Positions 1 through 7,378 of a stretch of DNA of 11,018 nt are shown here, in pieces. The stretch is from the NCBI GenBank assembly GCA_020027255.1, contig JAHRAP010000052.1, positions 1 to 11,018 of the forward strand. Direction: 5' to 3'. The notes beneath the pieces were generated by a model. The model saw only the letters and a list, made by a program, of their open reading frames with translations. It ran no database searches and was not told the DNA's origin. The DNA comes from Nitrosopumilaceae archaeon. Lineage in GTDB: Archaea > Thermoproteota > Nitrososphaeria > Nitrososphaerales > Nitrosopumilaceae. Numbering within the stretch: the stretch's first letter is position 1; each line of letters starts with the position of its first letter. The translations under genes and the position numbers were made by a program.

Positions 1-149
1 CAGACTACCAACATCGAATATTAGATTTCATAAAAGAAATTTATCAGATAAGTAAAAATGTGATAATAACATCACCAAATGATTTTGATTATGCAAATGA
101 TATAATTAATAACTTACTAGATCATAATACAAAATATTCTGCTTCGTGA
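1..149 (+). CDS. 3' end of an unrecognised protein (partial, cut by left edge)
   Basis: An open frame read from base 3 gives 48 codons and ends at TGA 147-149. The tail contains the stretch IITSPNDFDYANDIINNLL, a normal-looking mix of hydrophobic and charged residues compatible with a strand followed by an amphipathic helix at the end of a soluble domain. I do not recognise the family, and too little is present to assign a function. It is convergent with the large methionine synthase gene, and the two coding ends overlap by 28 bases (122-149). The alternative is that the frame is open by chance. It is short and the window is AT-rich, but the composition is protein-like and nothing else explains bases 1-121. 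Confidence 0.5.
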   Translation, partial: DYQHRILDFIKEIYQISKNVIITSPNDFDYANDIINNLLDHNTKYSAS

Positions 150-2593
150 TGATGTATTATTATTGCGGCTGTAGAATGATCTGGTATTATTTGCCCTAGA
201 TCAGTAAGCGACATTCCAGATTTTTCTGGTTTCAACAAGCTCCATACTAGTTTATGTTGCAATACATCAGGGCAACTAGGATAACCCCAACTATATCTGA
301 GGCCACTATTTATTTGTAATTCATCTTTTATTTTTCGATGGATCCATTCTGCCATAGCTTCTACTATCTCTACTGCAAATCCATGTAAATAATATGCATC
401 TGTGTATTTATCAGCGTTATTCCATTTTTCAATAATTTCAGATACTTTATTACCAACAGTTACTGACTGGAAAGCTACTACATCATCTTTACCAAAAAAA
501 TCAGCAATGCATAGATGTTTGCTTTTTGAAGAACGTGGAAAAGAAAATACAAATTCTTTGTCGTTATGTTCTACTATTAGTTTATTGTTATTGCGATGAC
601 ATTTAAAATATCCATAAACAGCTTGTGGGTCAATAAGTTTGTCATGAACAATTCTATCTTTCCATTCTAACAATAGATTTTCATATTTATCTGCCATATA
701 TTTAGCTGATTTCCCACGCATACCCCACGATAAAACGAATAAAGATTTTTTATTAATTAAGCCCCAAATTTCTTCAAGGTTTATTTGATTTGATGTTAGT
801 CTTATAGGCATGTCTATGATTGGTGGGGTAGGAGGAAAAACAGGTTTAATGTTACTCTGGGCGATAATTTTGGCGGTAGTCCGAGATACATCTTTCCAAT
901 TTTCAATTTTTTCTCTCCATTTTTGAATAAAAATATTTTTAGATTCAGAAGTTAACGAGTCCATAGTTTTTAATCCATCAAACATAGTATTACAATAAAA
1001 TACACCTTGATCACAGATTATATTTTCTTTTGCAATTCTATTAATATAATTACTATTAATTGCAGCACCACCACATAAAATTGACACACTAATGCCATGT
1101 TTTTTAATATATTCTACTAAAATTTGCATCTGTTTAGATGTAGATACCAGCAAGGCCGATAATCCAACAGCATCAGGTTTAACTTCAATTATTTTATCAA
1201 TGAATTTTTGTAATGGTACTTGTTTTCCAAGATCATATACAAGATAGCCATTATTTTCAAAAATTGTTTTCACCAAATTTTTACCTATATCATGCACATC
1301 TCCATAAACAGTTCCGAGAACAATTTTACCTTTACTAATATTTGCAGTTTTGATAAGATATTTTTCAAGTTCAGTAACTGCTATTTTCATACATTCTGCA
1401 GATTTTAATACAAATGGTAAAATTAATTCTCCAGAACCAAACTTATCTCCAACTACTTTCATAGCAGGAAGTAAATTCTCATTTAAAGTTTGCAACGCAG
1501 CATTATGTATAAGTTGATTTTTGATTGGTATTTTGTAGCGATTATTTTTTTCAACTATAATATTATTTTCATAAGAAGTTTTCTCGATTATCGCATTTAT
1601 TACATCATTTTCTAGATCTTTATTTAATCTGTTTATTATCTTAAAATTTAATCTTTTTCCAGAACTCCAATTATTATCAAGTTTACTTATTGTTGAAATA
1701 TTTGTTTTTTTATCGAAGTGTTTAATGATGTTAGAGAGTGCATTTTCGTGTTTGTTGAATATTAAATCTTCTGCAAGTTGTTTTTCGGTGTTACTTATTT
1801 CAGCATAAGGTAACATATCCCTGGCACACATTATGACACTATCTAACCCAGCTTTTATTGCATGGTATAGAAATACTGAGTTAATTATTTTTCGAGCTTG
1901 TATATTCAAGCCAAAGCTTATGTTGCTTAAGCCCAATGTTGTTAACGATGTAGGAAATTTTTCTTTTACTAATTTTATTCCGTCCAAAGTATCTTTACCT
2001 GCATTAACAAATTCTTGTTGTCCAGTAGATAACGTAAATGTTAATACATCAAATATGTATTGTTCAGGTTTTAATCCATATTTTTTTCCAGTTTCGTATA
2101 ATAAAGTTGCAGTAGCAAGTTTTTCAGATGCTGACTTCGCCATACCATTAGGTCCAATACATAAAGCAATTGCTGGAACACCATACTTAACCATAAATGG
2201 CGCCAGTGTATGAAATTTGTTGCCATCACCTTCTAAATTAATTGAATTAATTATAGGTCTACCTGGTATTTGTTGCAGTGTGGATATTATAACATTGGGA
2301 TCTGTGGAATCTATAACTAATGGCGCAGCTATTTCTAAGCTTAATTGTTTAACTAATTTTGTCATAAATTCTATTTCGTTAGAACGTTCTGTAACAGCAA
2401 CACATACATCCAGACAATGAGCTCCGTCATTTACTTGCATTCTCGCTAAATCTATCAAACCATCAAAATTATTATTTAAAACATATTTTTTTGCTAATTT
2501 AGAACCTTGAGTATTTAATCTCTCTCCTATGATGAGTGGAGGTGGAGACTGGATAAATTCTATTGCATTAAGAGCTGAACTTATTCGTACCAA
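122..2593 (-). CDS. metH: Cobalamin-dependent methionine synthase, pterin/B12/activation subunit (split MetH)
   Basis: This is the larger part of a split MetH. It moves a methyl group from methyl-tetrahydropterin or folate to the corrinoid and, with the homocysteine module encoded just upstream, makes methionine in the cytoplasm. Domains in order over 823 residues are: a pterin-binding barrel at about 15-290 (IIGERLNTQGS at 21-31, VIDST near 93-97, INSINLEGDG near 115-124); a four-helix cap at about 355-415; a B12-binding Rossmann domain at about 420-520 with GDVHDIGKN at 431-439, where His434 is the expected lower cobalt ligand; and an activation domain at about 600-815 with RYSWGYPSCPD at 766-776, the reductive S-adenosylmethionine site. 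It lacks the N-terminal homocysteine domain of full-length bacterial MetH. The start is TTG, 38 bases after the upstream stop; an in-frame TGA lies just three codons upstream, and no in-frame ATG occurs before residue 52, so TTG or another non-ATG codon must be used. Confidence 0.93.
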   Translation of the reverse strand: MVRISSALNAIEFIQSPPPLIIGERLNTQGSKLAKKYVLNNNFDGLIDLARMQVNDGAHCLDVCVAVTERSNEIEFMTKLVKQLSLEIAAPLVIDSTDPNVIISTLQQIPGRPIINSINLEGDGNKFHTLAPFMVKYGVPAIALCIGPNGMAKSASEKLATATLLYETGKKYGLKPEQYIFDVLTFTLSTGQQEFVNAGKDTLDGIKLVKEKFPTSLTTLGLSNISFGLNIQARKIINSVFLYHAIKAGLDSVIMCARDMLPYAEISNTEKQLAEDLIFNKHENALSNIIKHFDKKTNISTISKLDNNWSSGKRLNFKIINRLNKDLENDVINAIIEKTSYENNIIVEKNNRYKIPIKNQLIHNAALQTLNENLLPAMKVVGDKFGSGELILPFVLKSAECMKIAVTELEKYLIKTANISKGKIVLGTVYGDVHDIGKNLVKTIFENNGYLVYDLGKQVPLQKFIDKIIEVKPDAVGLSALLVSTSKQMQILVEYIKKHGISVSILCGGAAINSNYINRIAKENIICDQGVFYCNTMFDGLKTMDSLTSESKNIFIQKWREKIENWKDVSRTTAKIIAQSNIKPVFPPTPPIIDMPIRLTSNQINLEEIWGLINKKSLFVLSWGMRGKSAKYMADKYENLLLEWKDRIVHDKLIDPQAVYGYFKCHRNNNKLIVEHNDKEFVFSFPRSSKSKHLCIADFFGKDDVVAFQSVTVGNKVSEIIEKWNNADKYTDAYYLHGFAVEIVEAMAEWIHRKIKDELQINSGLRYSWGYPSCPDVLQHKLVWSLLKPEKSGMSLTDLGQIIPDHSTAAIIIHHHEAEYFVL

Positions 2594-2631
2594 ATATTTT
2601 CATTAAATAGTCATCCAAATATTTAGCTTGT

Positions 2632-3576
2632 CTAACAATTATCAATAATTCTTCTTAATAATTTAATATGTTCTGGAGTAGTTCCACAACAACCACCTAT
2701 AATCCTAATTTTATCATATTTTGATAATATATATTCCATAGATGTTTTCATATCTCTGGGATTCAAATCATAAAATGCGTCGCCGTTTTTATTTTTTGGT
2801 ATACCGGCATTGGGAACTACCAATAATTTATGATCAACGTGTTCATTAAGCCACTGTATACTAGGAATCATTTCAGATGGACCTGTAGAACAATTCAAGC
2901 CGAACATATCTATATTCATATCAGATATTATTGTATAAGCTGCTTGTATGTTAGTTCCTAATAACATTCTACCATATTGATCTAAAGTAATATTTACGAA
3001 GATCGGTATTTTAATATTCATTTTTGACATTGCATCTTGAGATGCATCTATAGCTAGTTTAACTTCTAACATGTCCTGACTAGTCTCTATTAATAATGCA
3101 TCTACACCGCCATTTATCAATCCAATAGCTTGTGATTTGAATGCATTTTTTATTTCTATTAATGGTATTTGTCCAAGTGTAGGATCATTAGAACTAGGTA
3201 AAAATCCAGTTGGGCCCATAGAACCTAGTACATAACGAGGAGTATCTGAGAATTCAGAGCATACATCAACTGCAAGTTTAGAAATCTTAGTATTTATTAT
3301 TTCAGTACTTCCGTTGTAACCAAATTCTCTCAATTTTATTGTATTAGACGAAAACGTATTAGTTTCAATGCAATCGGATCCTGCATTTAAATAATTTCTG
3401 TGTATTTGAGATATCCATTCAGGCTTAGTGATAGATAAACTATCGTTAAAACCTTCATGGCGGTCAAGATAATCTTCGTTCCTAGGACGAAATTTTTGTA
3501 TTTCCGTTCCCATAGCACCATCAAGCAAAAGTGTTTTATTTTTCAATGCATCGAGGAGTTTTATTTTATCAATCAT
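2632..3576 (-). CDS. Homocysteine S-methyltransferase module of split methionine synthase
   Basis: This 314-residue zinc-dependent homocysteine-binding barrel (pfam S-methyl_trans type) is equivalent to the N-terminal module of bacterial MetH. It activates homocysteine as a thiolate to accept the methyl group from methylcobalamin on the partner subunit. The N-terminal LLLDGAMGTEIQ motif and the three predicted zinc ligands are visible: Cys229 in GLNCSTG, and Cys296-Cys297 in GGCCGTTPEH. ETNTFSSN near 76-83 and GSMGPTG near 118-124 also fit the family. It is first in an operon with the pterin/B12 subunit, 38 bases downstream. The ATG start gives the expected N-terminus. No Shine-Dalgarno site precedes it, consistent with a short-leader transcript from the TATA-like box at 3608-3615. 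A stand-alone S-methylmethionine-type methyltransferase is possible, but the neighbour makes the split-MetH role far more likely. Confidence 0.92.
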   Translation of the reverse strand: MIDKIKLLDALKNKTLLLDGAMGTEIQKFRPRNEDYLDRHEGFNDSLSITKPEWISQIHRNYLNAGSDCIETNTFSSNTIKLREFGYNGSTEIINTKISKLAVDVCSEFSDTPRYVLGSMGPTGFLPSSNDPTLGQIPLIEIKNAFKSQAIGLINGGVDALLIETSQDMLEVKLAIDASQDAMSKMNIKIPIFVNITLDQYGRMLLGTNIQAAYTIISDMNIDMFGLNCSTGPSEMIPSIQWLNEHVDHKLLVVPNAGIPKNKNGDAFYDLNPRDMKTSMEYILSKYDKIRIIGGCCGTTPEHIKLLRRIIDNC

Positions 3577-3607
3577 CGATTGAAATTAGTTTTGGAATTC
3601 ATATTAA

Positions 3608-3615
3608 TTTTTATA
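3608..3615 (-). promoter_or_regulatory. TATA-like box for the methionine synthase operon
   Basis: On the minus strand this reads TATAAAAA within TTATAAAAATTAA, a good archaeal TATA box. Initiation about 25 bases downstream would fall near 3586-3590, leaving a leader of about 10-14 bases before the ATG at 3576. No Shine-Dalgarno sequence lies in that leader. The box is inferred from position and composition only, in very AT-rich DNA. Confidence 0.45.
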
Positions 3616-3618
3616 ATG

Positions 3619-3626
3619 TTTAATAT
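3619..3626 (+). promoter_or_regulatory. Possible TATA-like box for the MFS transporter gene
   Basis: TTTAATAT lies about 27-34 bases before the TTG start at 3653, a suitable spacing for a leaderless or very short-leader archaeal transcript. The 76-base divergent gap (3577-3652) must hold promoters for both directions. The match is weak, and AT-rich background makes such boxes common. Confidence 0.3.
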
Positions 3627-3652
3627 GCATGTACGGTGAAACTAAAAATTGA

Positions 3653-4747
3653 TTGCAATTAATAAATACCAATAACACAATTCGTCTTGTTACGTTTTTA
3701 CAACATTCAGGCATCGCCATAATCTTTGTTTTTATGCCAATATTAGCAAAAAAAGTTACCGATTCGATATTTGAAATTGGCATAATTGTATCTATGTTTA
3801 GTTTAGCACAGATACTATCAGAATTATATTTTGGTAAGATTTCAGACAAAAAAGAAAAAAGACTAGCGTTCATAAGATTTGGGTTTTTAGGATGCGCAAT
3901 TACTTTTGGATTGCATTACTTTGCAGATGATACTATATCATTGCTAATAATACGTATATGTGCAGGAGTTACTAGCGGAATGATGATTCCAGCAATGTTA
4001 GCGTATATTTATGAAAGTGGGAAGAATAAAAAGAAGGTAGCGTCAGTAATTTCATTCCATGCTTTAGGATGGCTGGTAGGAATAATAATTGGTGGTTTAA
4101 CAAATAACGAGAAATCAATTTTCATTGTAAGTAGTATGCTTTTTTTAATTGGGTTTATAATTTCAATAAAATTGTCAGAAATCACAATAGTTAACAAAAT
4201 AGATCGAGGTACCAAAGAAATTTTTCTGAAGAATAAATTTTTGTTTTTGTCTTTATTGTTAAGGCATATAGGAGCTGCATCAGTATGGACTATACTTCCA
4301 ATAATGCTAATTGAAGTATTAAACGCAGAATTTTATGAGATTTCGTTTGTTTATGTATCCAATACATTAACTGCATTTATCATAATGAATTTAATGGCAT
4401 ATAAAATAAATCTTAAAAATACCACCAAATTCAAAATTGGAATAGGTTTAACTGTTTTTGTGTTTGTTGGGTTATTAACTATCAGCGAATGGTGGATGGC
4501 AATACCGTATATGTCTTTAGTTGGTGCCACGTGGGCATTTATTTTTATAGGAGGTAATTTTCATTTGATGGGAAACAATCCAAAATCTACATCTACAGGT
4601 ATTTTTAGCTCTACATTATCTATTGCGTCTGTAATAGGACCAATTTTAGCAGGTATTTTTGCATTTTATTTTAACTATACATTTGTAATATATTTTGCAA
4701 TAATTATTATCACAATTGCATGCATGGTTTCTTTGAAAACTAAGTAA
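3653..4747 (+). CDS. Major facilitator superfamily transporter
   Basis: This 364-residue integral membrane protein has about 12 hydrophobic segments, roughly at 12-32, 40-60, 73-90, 94-118, 131-149, 155-174, 195-220, 228-250, 261-278, 281-304, 315-340 and 341-361. GKISDKKEKR at 61-70, in the loop between segments 2 and 3, matches the MFS loop motif (G-x3-D-x-xGRKR-like). The break at about 175-195 would be the central cytoplasmic loop between the two six-helix bundles. It is slightly short for the superfamily. The substrate cannot be told from sequence. It is divergent from the methionine synthase operon, so a link to sulfur amino acids is only a guess. The start is TTG; an in-frame TGA occupies the codon directly before it (3650-3652), and GGTGA at 3635-3639 lies 13 bases upstream, which is rather far for a ribosome site. 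Confidence 0.85.
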   Translation: MQLINTNNTIRLVTFLQHSGIAIIFVFMPILAKKVTDSIFEIGIIVSMFSLAQILSELYFGKISDKKEKRLAFIRFGFLGCAITFGLHYFADDTISLLIIRICAGVTSGMMIPAMLAYIYESGKNKKKVASVISFHALGWLVGIIIGGLTNNEKSIFIVSSMLFLIGFIISIKLSEITIVNKIDRGTKEIFLKNKFLFLSLLLRHIGAASVWTILPIMLIEVLNAEFYEISFVYVSNTLTAFIIMNLMAYKINLKNTTKFKIGIGLTVFVFVGLLTISEWWMAIPYMSLVGATWAFIFIGGNFHLMGNNPKSTSTGIFSSTLSIASVIGPILAGIFAFYFNYTFVIYFAIIIITIACMVSLKTK

Positions 4748-4751
4748 TGTT

Positions 4752-4765
4752 AAAATTTAATTTTT
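4752..4765. terminator. Possible bidirectional terminator between convergent genes
   Basis: The 34-base gap between the MFS stop (4747) and the permease stop (4782) contains AAAATT-T-AATTTT, a 6-bp inverted repeat with a 1-base centre. It ends in a run of five T on the plus strand and gives four T on the minus strand. Archaeal terminators are mainly short T-tracts, so this could serve both convergent transcripts. The loop is too small for a true hairpin, so only the T-tracts are meaningful. Confidence 0.35.
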
Positions 4766-4781
4766 GGAGTGTATATTATAT

Positions 4782-5540
4782 TTATCTGAGTCCCCACCGA
4801 GACATTATTCTATCTTCGATTTTCTTAAATACAAATCCGTCTATTAACATGCCCATACCCATTATTATCAACATAACTGCTATAACCTCAGAAACATCAT
4901 TCAATTGTCTTCCAACGTTTAATAAGAATCCAAGCCCTAGAAATGAAAATAATAATTCAGCACCAATTACACCTCTCCAAGCAAAAGCCCATCCTTGTTT
5001 AAATCCTGAAATCATATGTGGAAATGCTGCAGGTATTAAAACATTTATGATTAGTTGATTTCCTTTTGCCCCCATATTTCTTGCCGCTGCAAGATAATTG
5101 GGATCTATATTTTTGACTCCAGAATATGTATTTATTGTGACTGCAAATATAGCACCTATGGATGTCACAAAAATAATTCCAGCATCAGTCAGCCCGAACC
5201 ACAATATAGCCAAAGGAACCCATGCTATCGATGGAATTGATTGTAGTCCCAAAACCAATGAGCCTATAGTTTGATTTATTGTTTCAGTTCTAGCCATGAA
5301 AATACCCAATATCATTCCTCCACTAATTGCTATTACGAGGCCTACTGCCAATCGCCACATACTAGTCCCAATTCCATAAAATAAGCTCCCGTCACTTATT
5401 CCATACATTAGATCTTCTCCCACTTCATAAGGAGATGGGAATATATTATCAGGCCAAATATTAGCCAAATCTACAGCTTGCCATATAACTATCAAAATGG
5501 CAAAAAAAATAATTTTTTTAATGATGATATTTTTCTTCAA
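4782..5540 (-). CDS. ABC transporter permease, nitrate/sulfonate/taurine family (SsuC/TauC-like)
   Basis: This 252-residue inner-membrane subunit of a type I importer has about six membrane segments, near 9-24, 62-82, 93-115, 118-140, 190-210 and 218-237. The cytoplasmic coupling (EAA) loop is at about 148-172, with the AAARNMGAKG segment ending in VLIP, followed by AAFPHMISGF; this is the loop that docks on the ATPase. An N-terminal segment with WPDNIFPSPYEV at 29-40 is typical of SsuC/TauC proteins. It is last of the three-gene operon. Its TTG start lies inside the 3' end of the ATPase gene, overlapping by 23 bases, so translation is probably coupled. No in-frame ATG occurs before Met45, so TTG is the best start. 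The family is secure, the substrate is not. Confidence 0.9.
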   Translation of the reverse strand: MKKNIIIKKIIFFAILIVIWQAVDLANIWPDNIFPSPYEVGEDLMYGISDGSLFYGIGTSMWRLAVGLVIAISGGMILGIFMARTETINQTIGSLVLGLQSIPSIAWVPLAILWFGLTDAGIIFVTSIGAIFAVTINTYSGVKNIDPNYLAAARNMGAKGNQLIINVLIPAAFPHMISGFKQGWAFAWRGVIGAELLFSFLGLGFLLNVGRQLNDVSEVIAVMLIIMGMGMLIDGFVFKKIEDRIMSRWGLR

Positions 5541-6303
5541 TGTGATTATCTCGATTAACTTCTGGTTTTAATTCATTTAATATTTGTTGATGATACTTAA
5601 ACAGATTTTGATCTTCTACATGTCTAGGTCTGCTACAATCTATAGTTATCTCTTTTTTGATTGAAGACGGTCTATTTTTAAAGATGGCAACTTTAGTTCC
5701 AAGCACAGTAGCTTCAGCAACATTATGTGTCACAAACAAAATCGTTTTTTTAGTTACTTTCCATATTAATTGCATTTCGACTAATAACAAGTTTCGAGTT
5801 TGAGTGTCTAATGCAGCAAATGGTTCATCCATCAACAACACTCCAGGATCCATAACTAAAGCTCTGGCAATGGCTACACGTTGTTTCATACCTGTAGATA
5901 ATTGATAAGTATATGAATCTGCAAATTTGGTTAGTTGCATCATATCTAAATATCTTCTAGATATCTCAGTTCGTTCATTTTTTGGTATTCCAGCCATTTT
6001 TAAACCAAATTCCACGTTGTCTGATACTTTTAACCATGGAAAAAGCGCACCTTCTTGAAATACCATTATTCTATCAGGATCAGTGTTTTCGATAGGTTTA
6101 CCATCGAATAATATTTCGCCATTGTCTGGTATTTCTAATCCAGCTACTATTCTAAGAAATGTAGATTTGCCACAACCTGATGGACCTACTAGACAAACGA
6201 ATTCACCGTCAGAAACGTTCAGATTTATCCCATCAAGAGCTTTTAATTTATGACCATCGTGATTAAAGTATTTGACAATATTTTTGGCTTCTAATTTACT
6301 CAT
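5518..6303 (-). CDS. ABC transporter ATP-binding protein (SsuB/TauB/NrtD-like)
   Basis: This 261-residue cytoplasmic ATPase powers the importer. The visible motifs are Walker A GPSGCGKST (40-48), Q-loop VFQEGALFPW (81-90, Gln83), the ABC signature LSTGMKQR (135-142), Walker B VLLMDEP (155-161), the D-loop ALD, and the switch His193 in VTHNVAEA. EGALFPWLKV after the Q-loop is characteristic of the nitrate/sulfonate/taurine ATPase group. The signature has Thr where LSGGM is usual. The C-terminus (about 225-261) is a charged tail with no regulatory domain. The ATG directly abuts the stop of the binding-protein gene (TAA then ATG, no spacer), and the 3' end overlaps the permease start by 23 bases, so the three genes form one transcription and translation unit. 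Confidence 0.93.
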   Translation of the reverse strand: MSKLEAKNIVKYFNHDGHKLKALDGINLNVSDGEFVCLVGPSGCGKSTFLRIVAGLEIPDNGEILFDGKPIENTDPDRIMVFQEGALFPWLKVSDNVEFGLKMAGIPKNERTEISRRYLDMMQLTKFADSYTYQLSTGMKQRVAIARALVMDPGVLLMDEPFAALDTQTRNLLLVEMQLIWKVTKKTILFVTHNVAEATVLGTKVAIFKNRPSSIKKEITIDCSRPRHVEDQNLFKYHQQILNELKPEVNRDNHIEEKYHH

Positions 6304-7317
6304 TTATCGTATCATCACCGAAGCAATACCAAGATCCCAATAAAATATACCCGTTAAATCATATTTTTGTCGTCCAAGATAACCTAGTTCATAAGCACGT
6401 TCTGCAAATACGTATATGGAGCTGTTAAGATCGTCCATTGAGATTAAGATGTTAGATAAAGAAGTACTGATGATCTCACTAGTAAGAGAATGACCCATGA
6501 AATCATATAAAAATTCATCAAATATCAATTTAGTCTTATTTGGATGAGCATTAATCCAATTTATTGTTTCCATATTAGAATTAATCAAATTTTGTATAGA
6601 TGACTCATTGTTATAACTATAATCAGCCCTAGCGATTAATAATACGGACGAAAATTTTTTTTCTGGCCACAAATCATGTTCTTGGAGTAATCTTACACCG
6701 TGTAGATCTTGTATTAGCATTGTAGCCCATGGTTCAGATACCCATGCTGCATCTATTTCATTTTTACTAAATAAAGTGTATACATCAGAATTTGAGATGT
6801 TGAGTATATAAACAGAGCCTCCTTTTTCAACTGGCTTCAATTCATTTTCATGCAAATAGGTACGGAGCGAGATGTCTTGTGTATTTCCAATTTGTTGGAC
6901 CGCTATTCTTTTCTCTGCTAAATCAGATATTGAAGATATATTAGATTCTGGATGAGATATAAAGCTTATTCCTCCAGATGCAGCATTAGAAATTATTTTA
7001 ATTCCATATTTATCAGATGTTATAAATCCGTTGATAGAAGGACTTGGACCTACATATGCTACATCTATAGACTTTGAAAACAAAGATTCTATTACTTGTG
7101 GACCACTTTCAAAAAGTTTTGTTTTTATTTCAATATCATTCATATGATTTGAAAAAATATTTATGCTAGTTCCAATTATTGGCAATATATGACTAACGTT
7201 AGGAAGATATGCCAAAACGAGTTGGTTTTTTTTAGTATCAGCATTATTATTTATTAATATGTATAATACTACTAAGTTCATTATCACGAATAATACAAAT
7301 AATAATTTTATTTTCAT
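6304..7317 (-). CDS. ABC transporter substrate-binding protein, NMT1/SsuA-like, membrane-anchored
   Basis: This 337-residue extracytoplasmic binding protein is the first gene of the importer operon. Residues 4-22 form one hydrophobic segment with no Cys in a lipobox, so it is probably held by an uncleaved N-terminal anchor rather than as a lipoprotein. The rest shows the periplasmic-binding type II pattern of the nitrate/sulfonate/taurine group: LAYLPNVSHILP at 35-46, SKSIDVAYVGPSPSING at 81-97, and EIDAAWVSEPWATM at 187-200. The ligand could be a sulfonate, taurine, nitrate, a thiamine-precursor-type pyrimidine or another small anion, and the sequence does not decide. The ATG start is preceded by a TATA-like box centred about 26 bases upstream, which suggests a leaderless mRNA. 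The divergent neighbour is argG. Confidence 0.85.
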   Translation of the reverse strand: MKIKLLFVLFVIMNLVVLYILINNNADTKKNQLVLAYLPNVSHILPIIGTSINIFSNHMNDIEIKTKLFESGPQVIESLFSKSIDVAYVGPSPSINGFITSDKYGIKIISNAASGGISFISHPESNISSISDLAEKRIAVQQIGNTQDISLRTYLHENELKPVEKGGSVYILNISNSDVYTLFSKNEIDAAWVSEPWATMLIQDLHGVRLLQEHDLWPEKKFSSVLLIARADYSYNNESSIQNLINSNMETINWINAHPNKTKLIFDEFLYDFMGHSLTSEIISTSLSNILISMDDLNSSIYVFAERAYELGYLGRQKYDLTGIFYWDLGIASVMIR

Positions 7318-7339
7318 ATATAAGTAGAACCATTACAAG

Positions 7340-7347
7340 TTAAATAA
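7340..7347 (-). promoter_or_regulatory. TATA-like box for the ABC importer operon
   Basis: The minus strand reads TTATTTAA here, centred about 26 bases before the ATG at 7317. That spacing places the start of transcription at or beside the start codon, as in leaderless archaeal genes. No Shine-Dalgarno site is present upstream of the ATG. Confidence 0.45.
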
Positions 7348-7351
7348 TCAT

Positions 7352-7370
7352 TTGATTTAATGTAAATCAA
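7352..7370. promoter_or_regulatory. Candidate shared operator: 8-bp inverted repeat with 3-nt spacer
   Basis: TTGATTTA (7352-7359), then ATG as spacer, then TAAATCAA (7363-7370) form an exact dyad of 19 bases. It sits between the predicted TATA box of the importer operon (7340-7347) and that of argG (7371-7378), where BRE elements and regulators act on both promoters. Symmetry and position suit a dimeric helix-turn-helix regulator. An Lrp/AsnC-type protein is a natural candidate, since such regulators (LysM) control lysW-pathway genes in Sulfolobus. The regulator identity is inference. Confidence 0.5.
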
Positions 7371-7378
7371 TATATTCA
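7371..7378 (+). promoter_or_regulatory. TATA-like box for the argG-lysW operon
   Basis: TATATTCA lies immediately after the inverted repeat and about 30-37 bases before the TTG at 7408. Initiation about 26 bases downstream would be near 7400, giving a leader of about 8 bases without a Shine-Dalgarno site. A second AT-rich run at 7391-7399 is too close to the start to be the box for a normal mRNA. Confidence 0.4.

Noticed and set aside
1833..2420. Two adjacent open plus-strand frames opposite metH (126 and 67 codons).
   Set aside because: They lie antisense to the strongly supported pterin-binding domain, have no recognisable protein pattern and no promoter or ribosome site. They are shadow frames in AT-rich DNA.
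3604..3873. Minus-strand frame of 89 codons across the metH/MFS gap.
   Set aside because: It is antisense to the first MFS segments and covers the divergent promoter region. It has no family signature.
4747..5240. Open plus-strand frames downstream of the MFS gene (103 and 61 codons).
   Set aside because: They are antisense to the conserved permease membrane core and EAA loop, with low-complexity Ile/Asn/Pro content that mirrors the permease codons.
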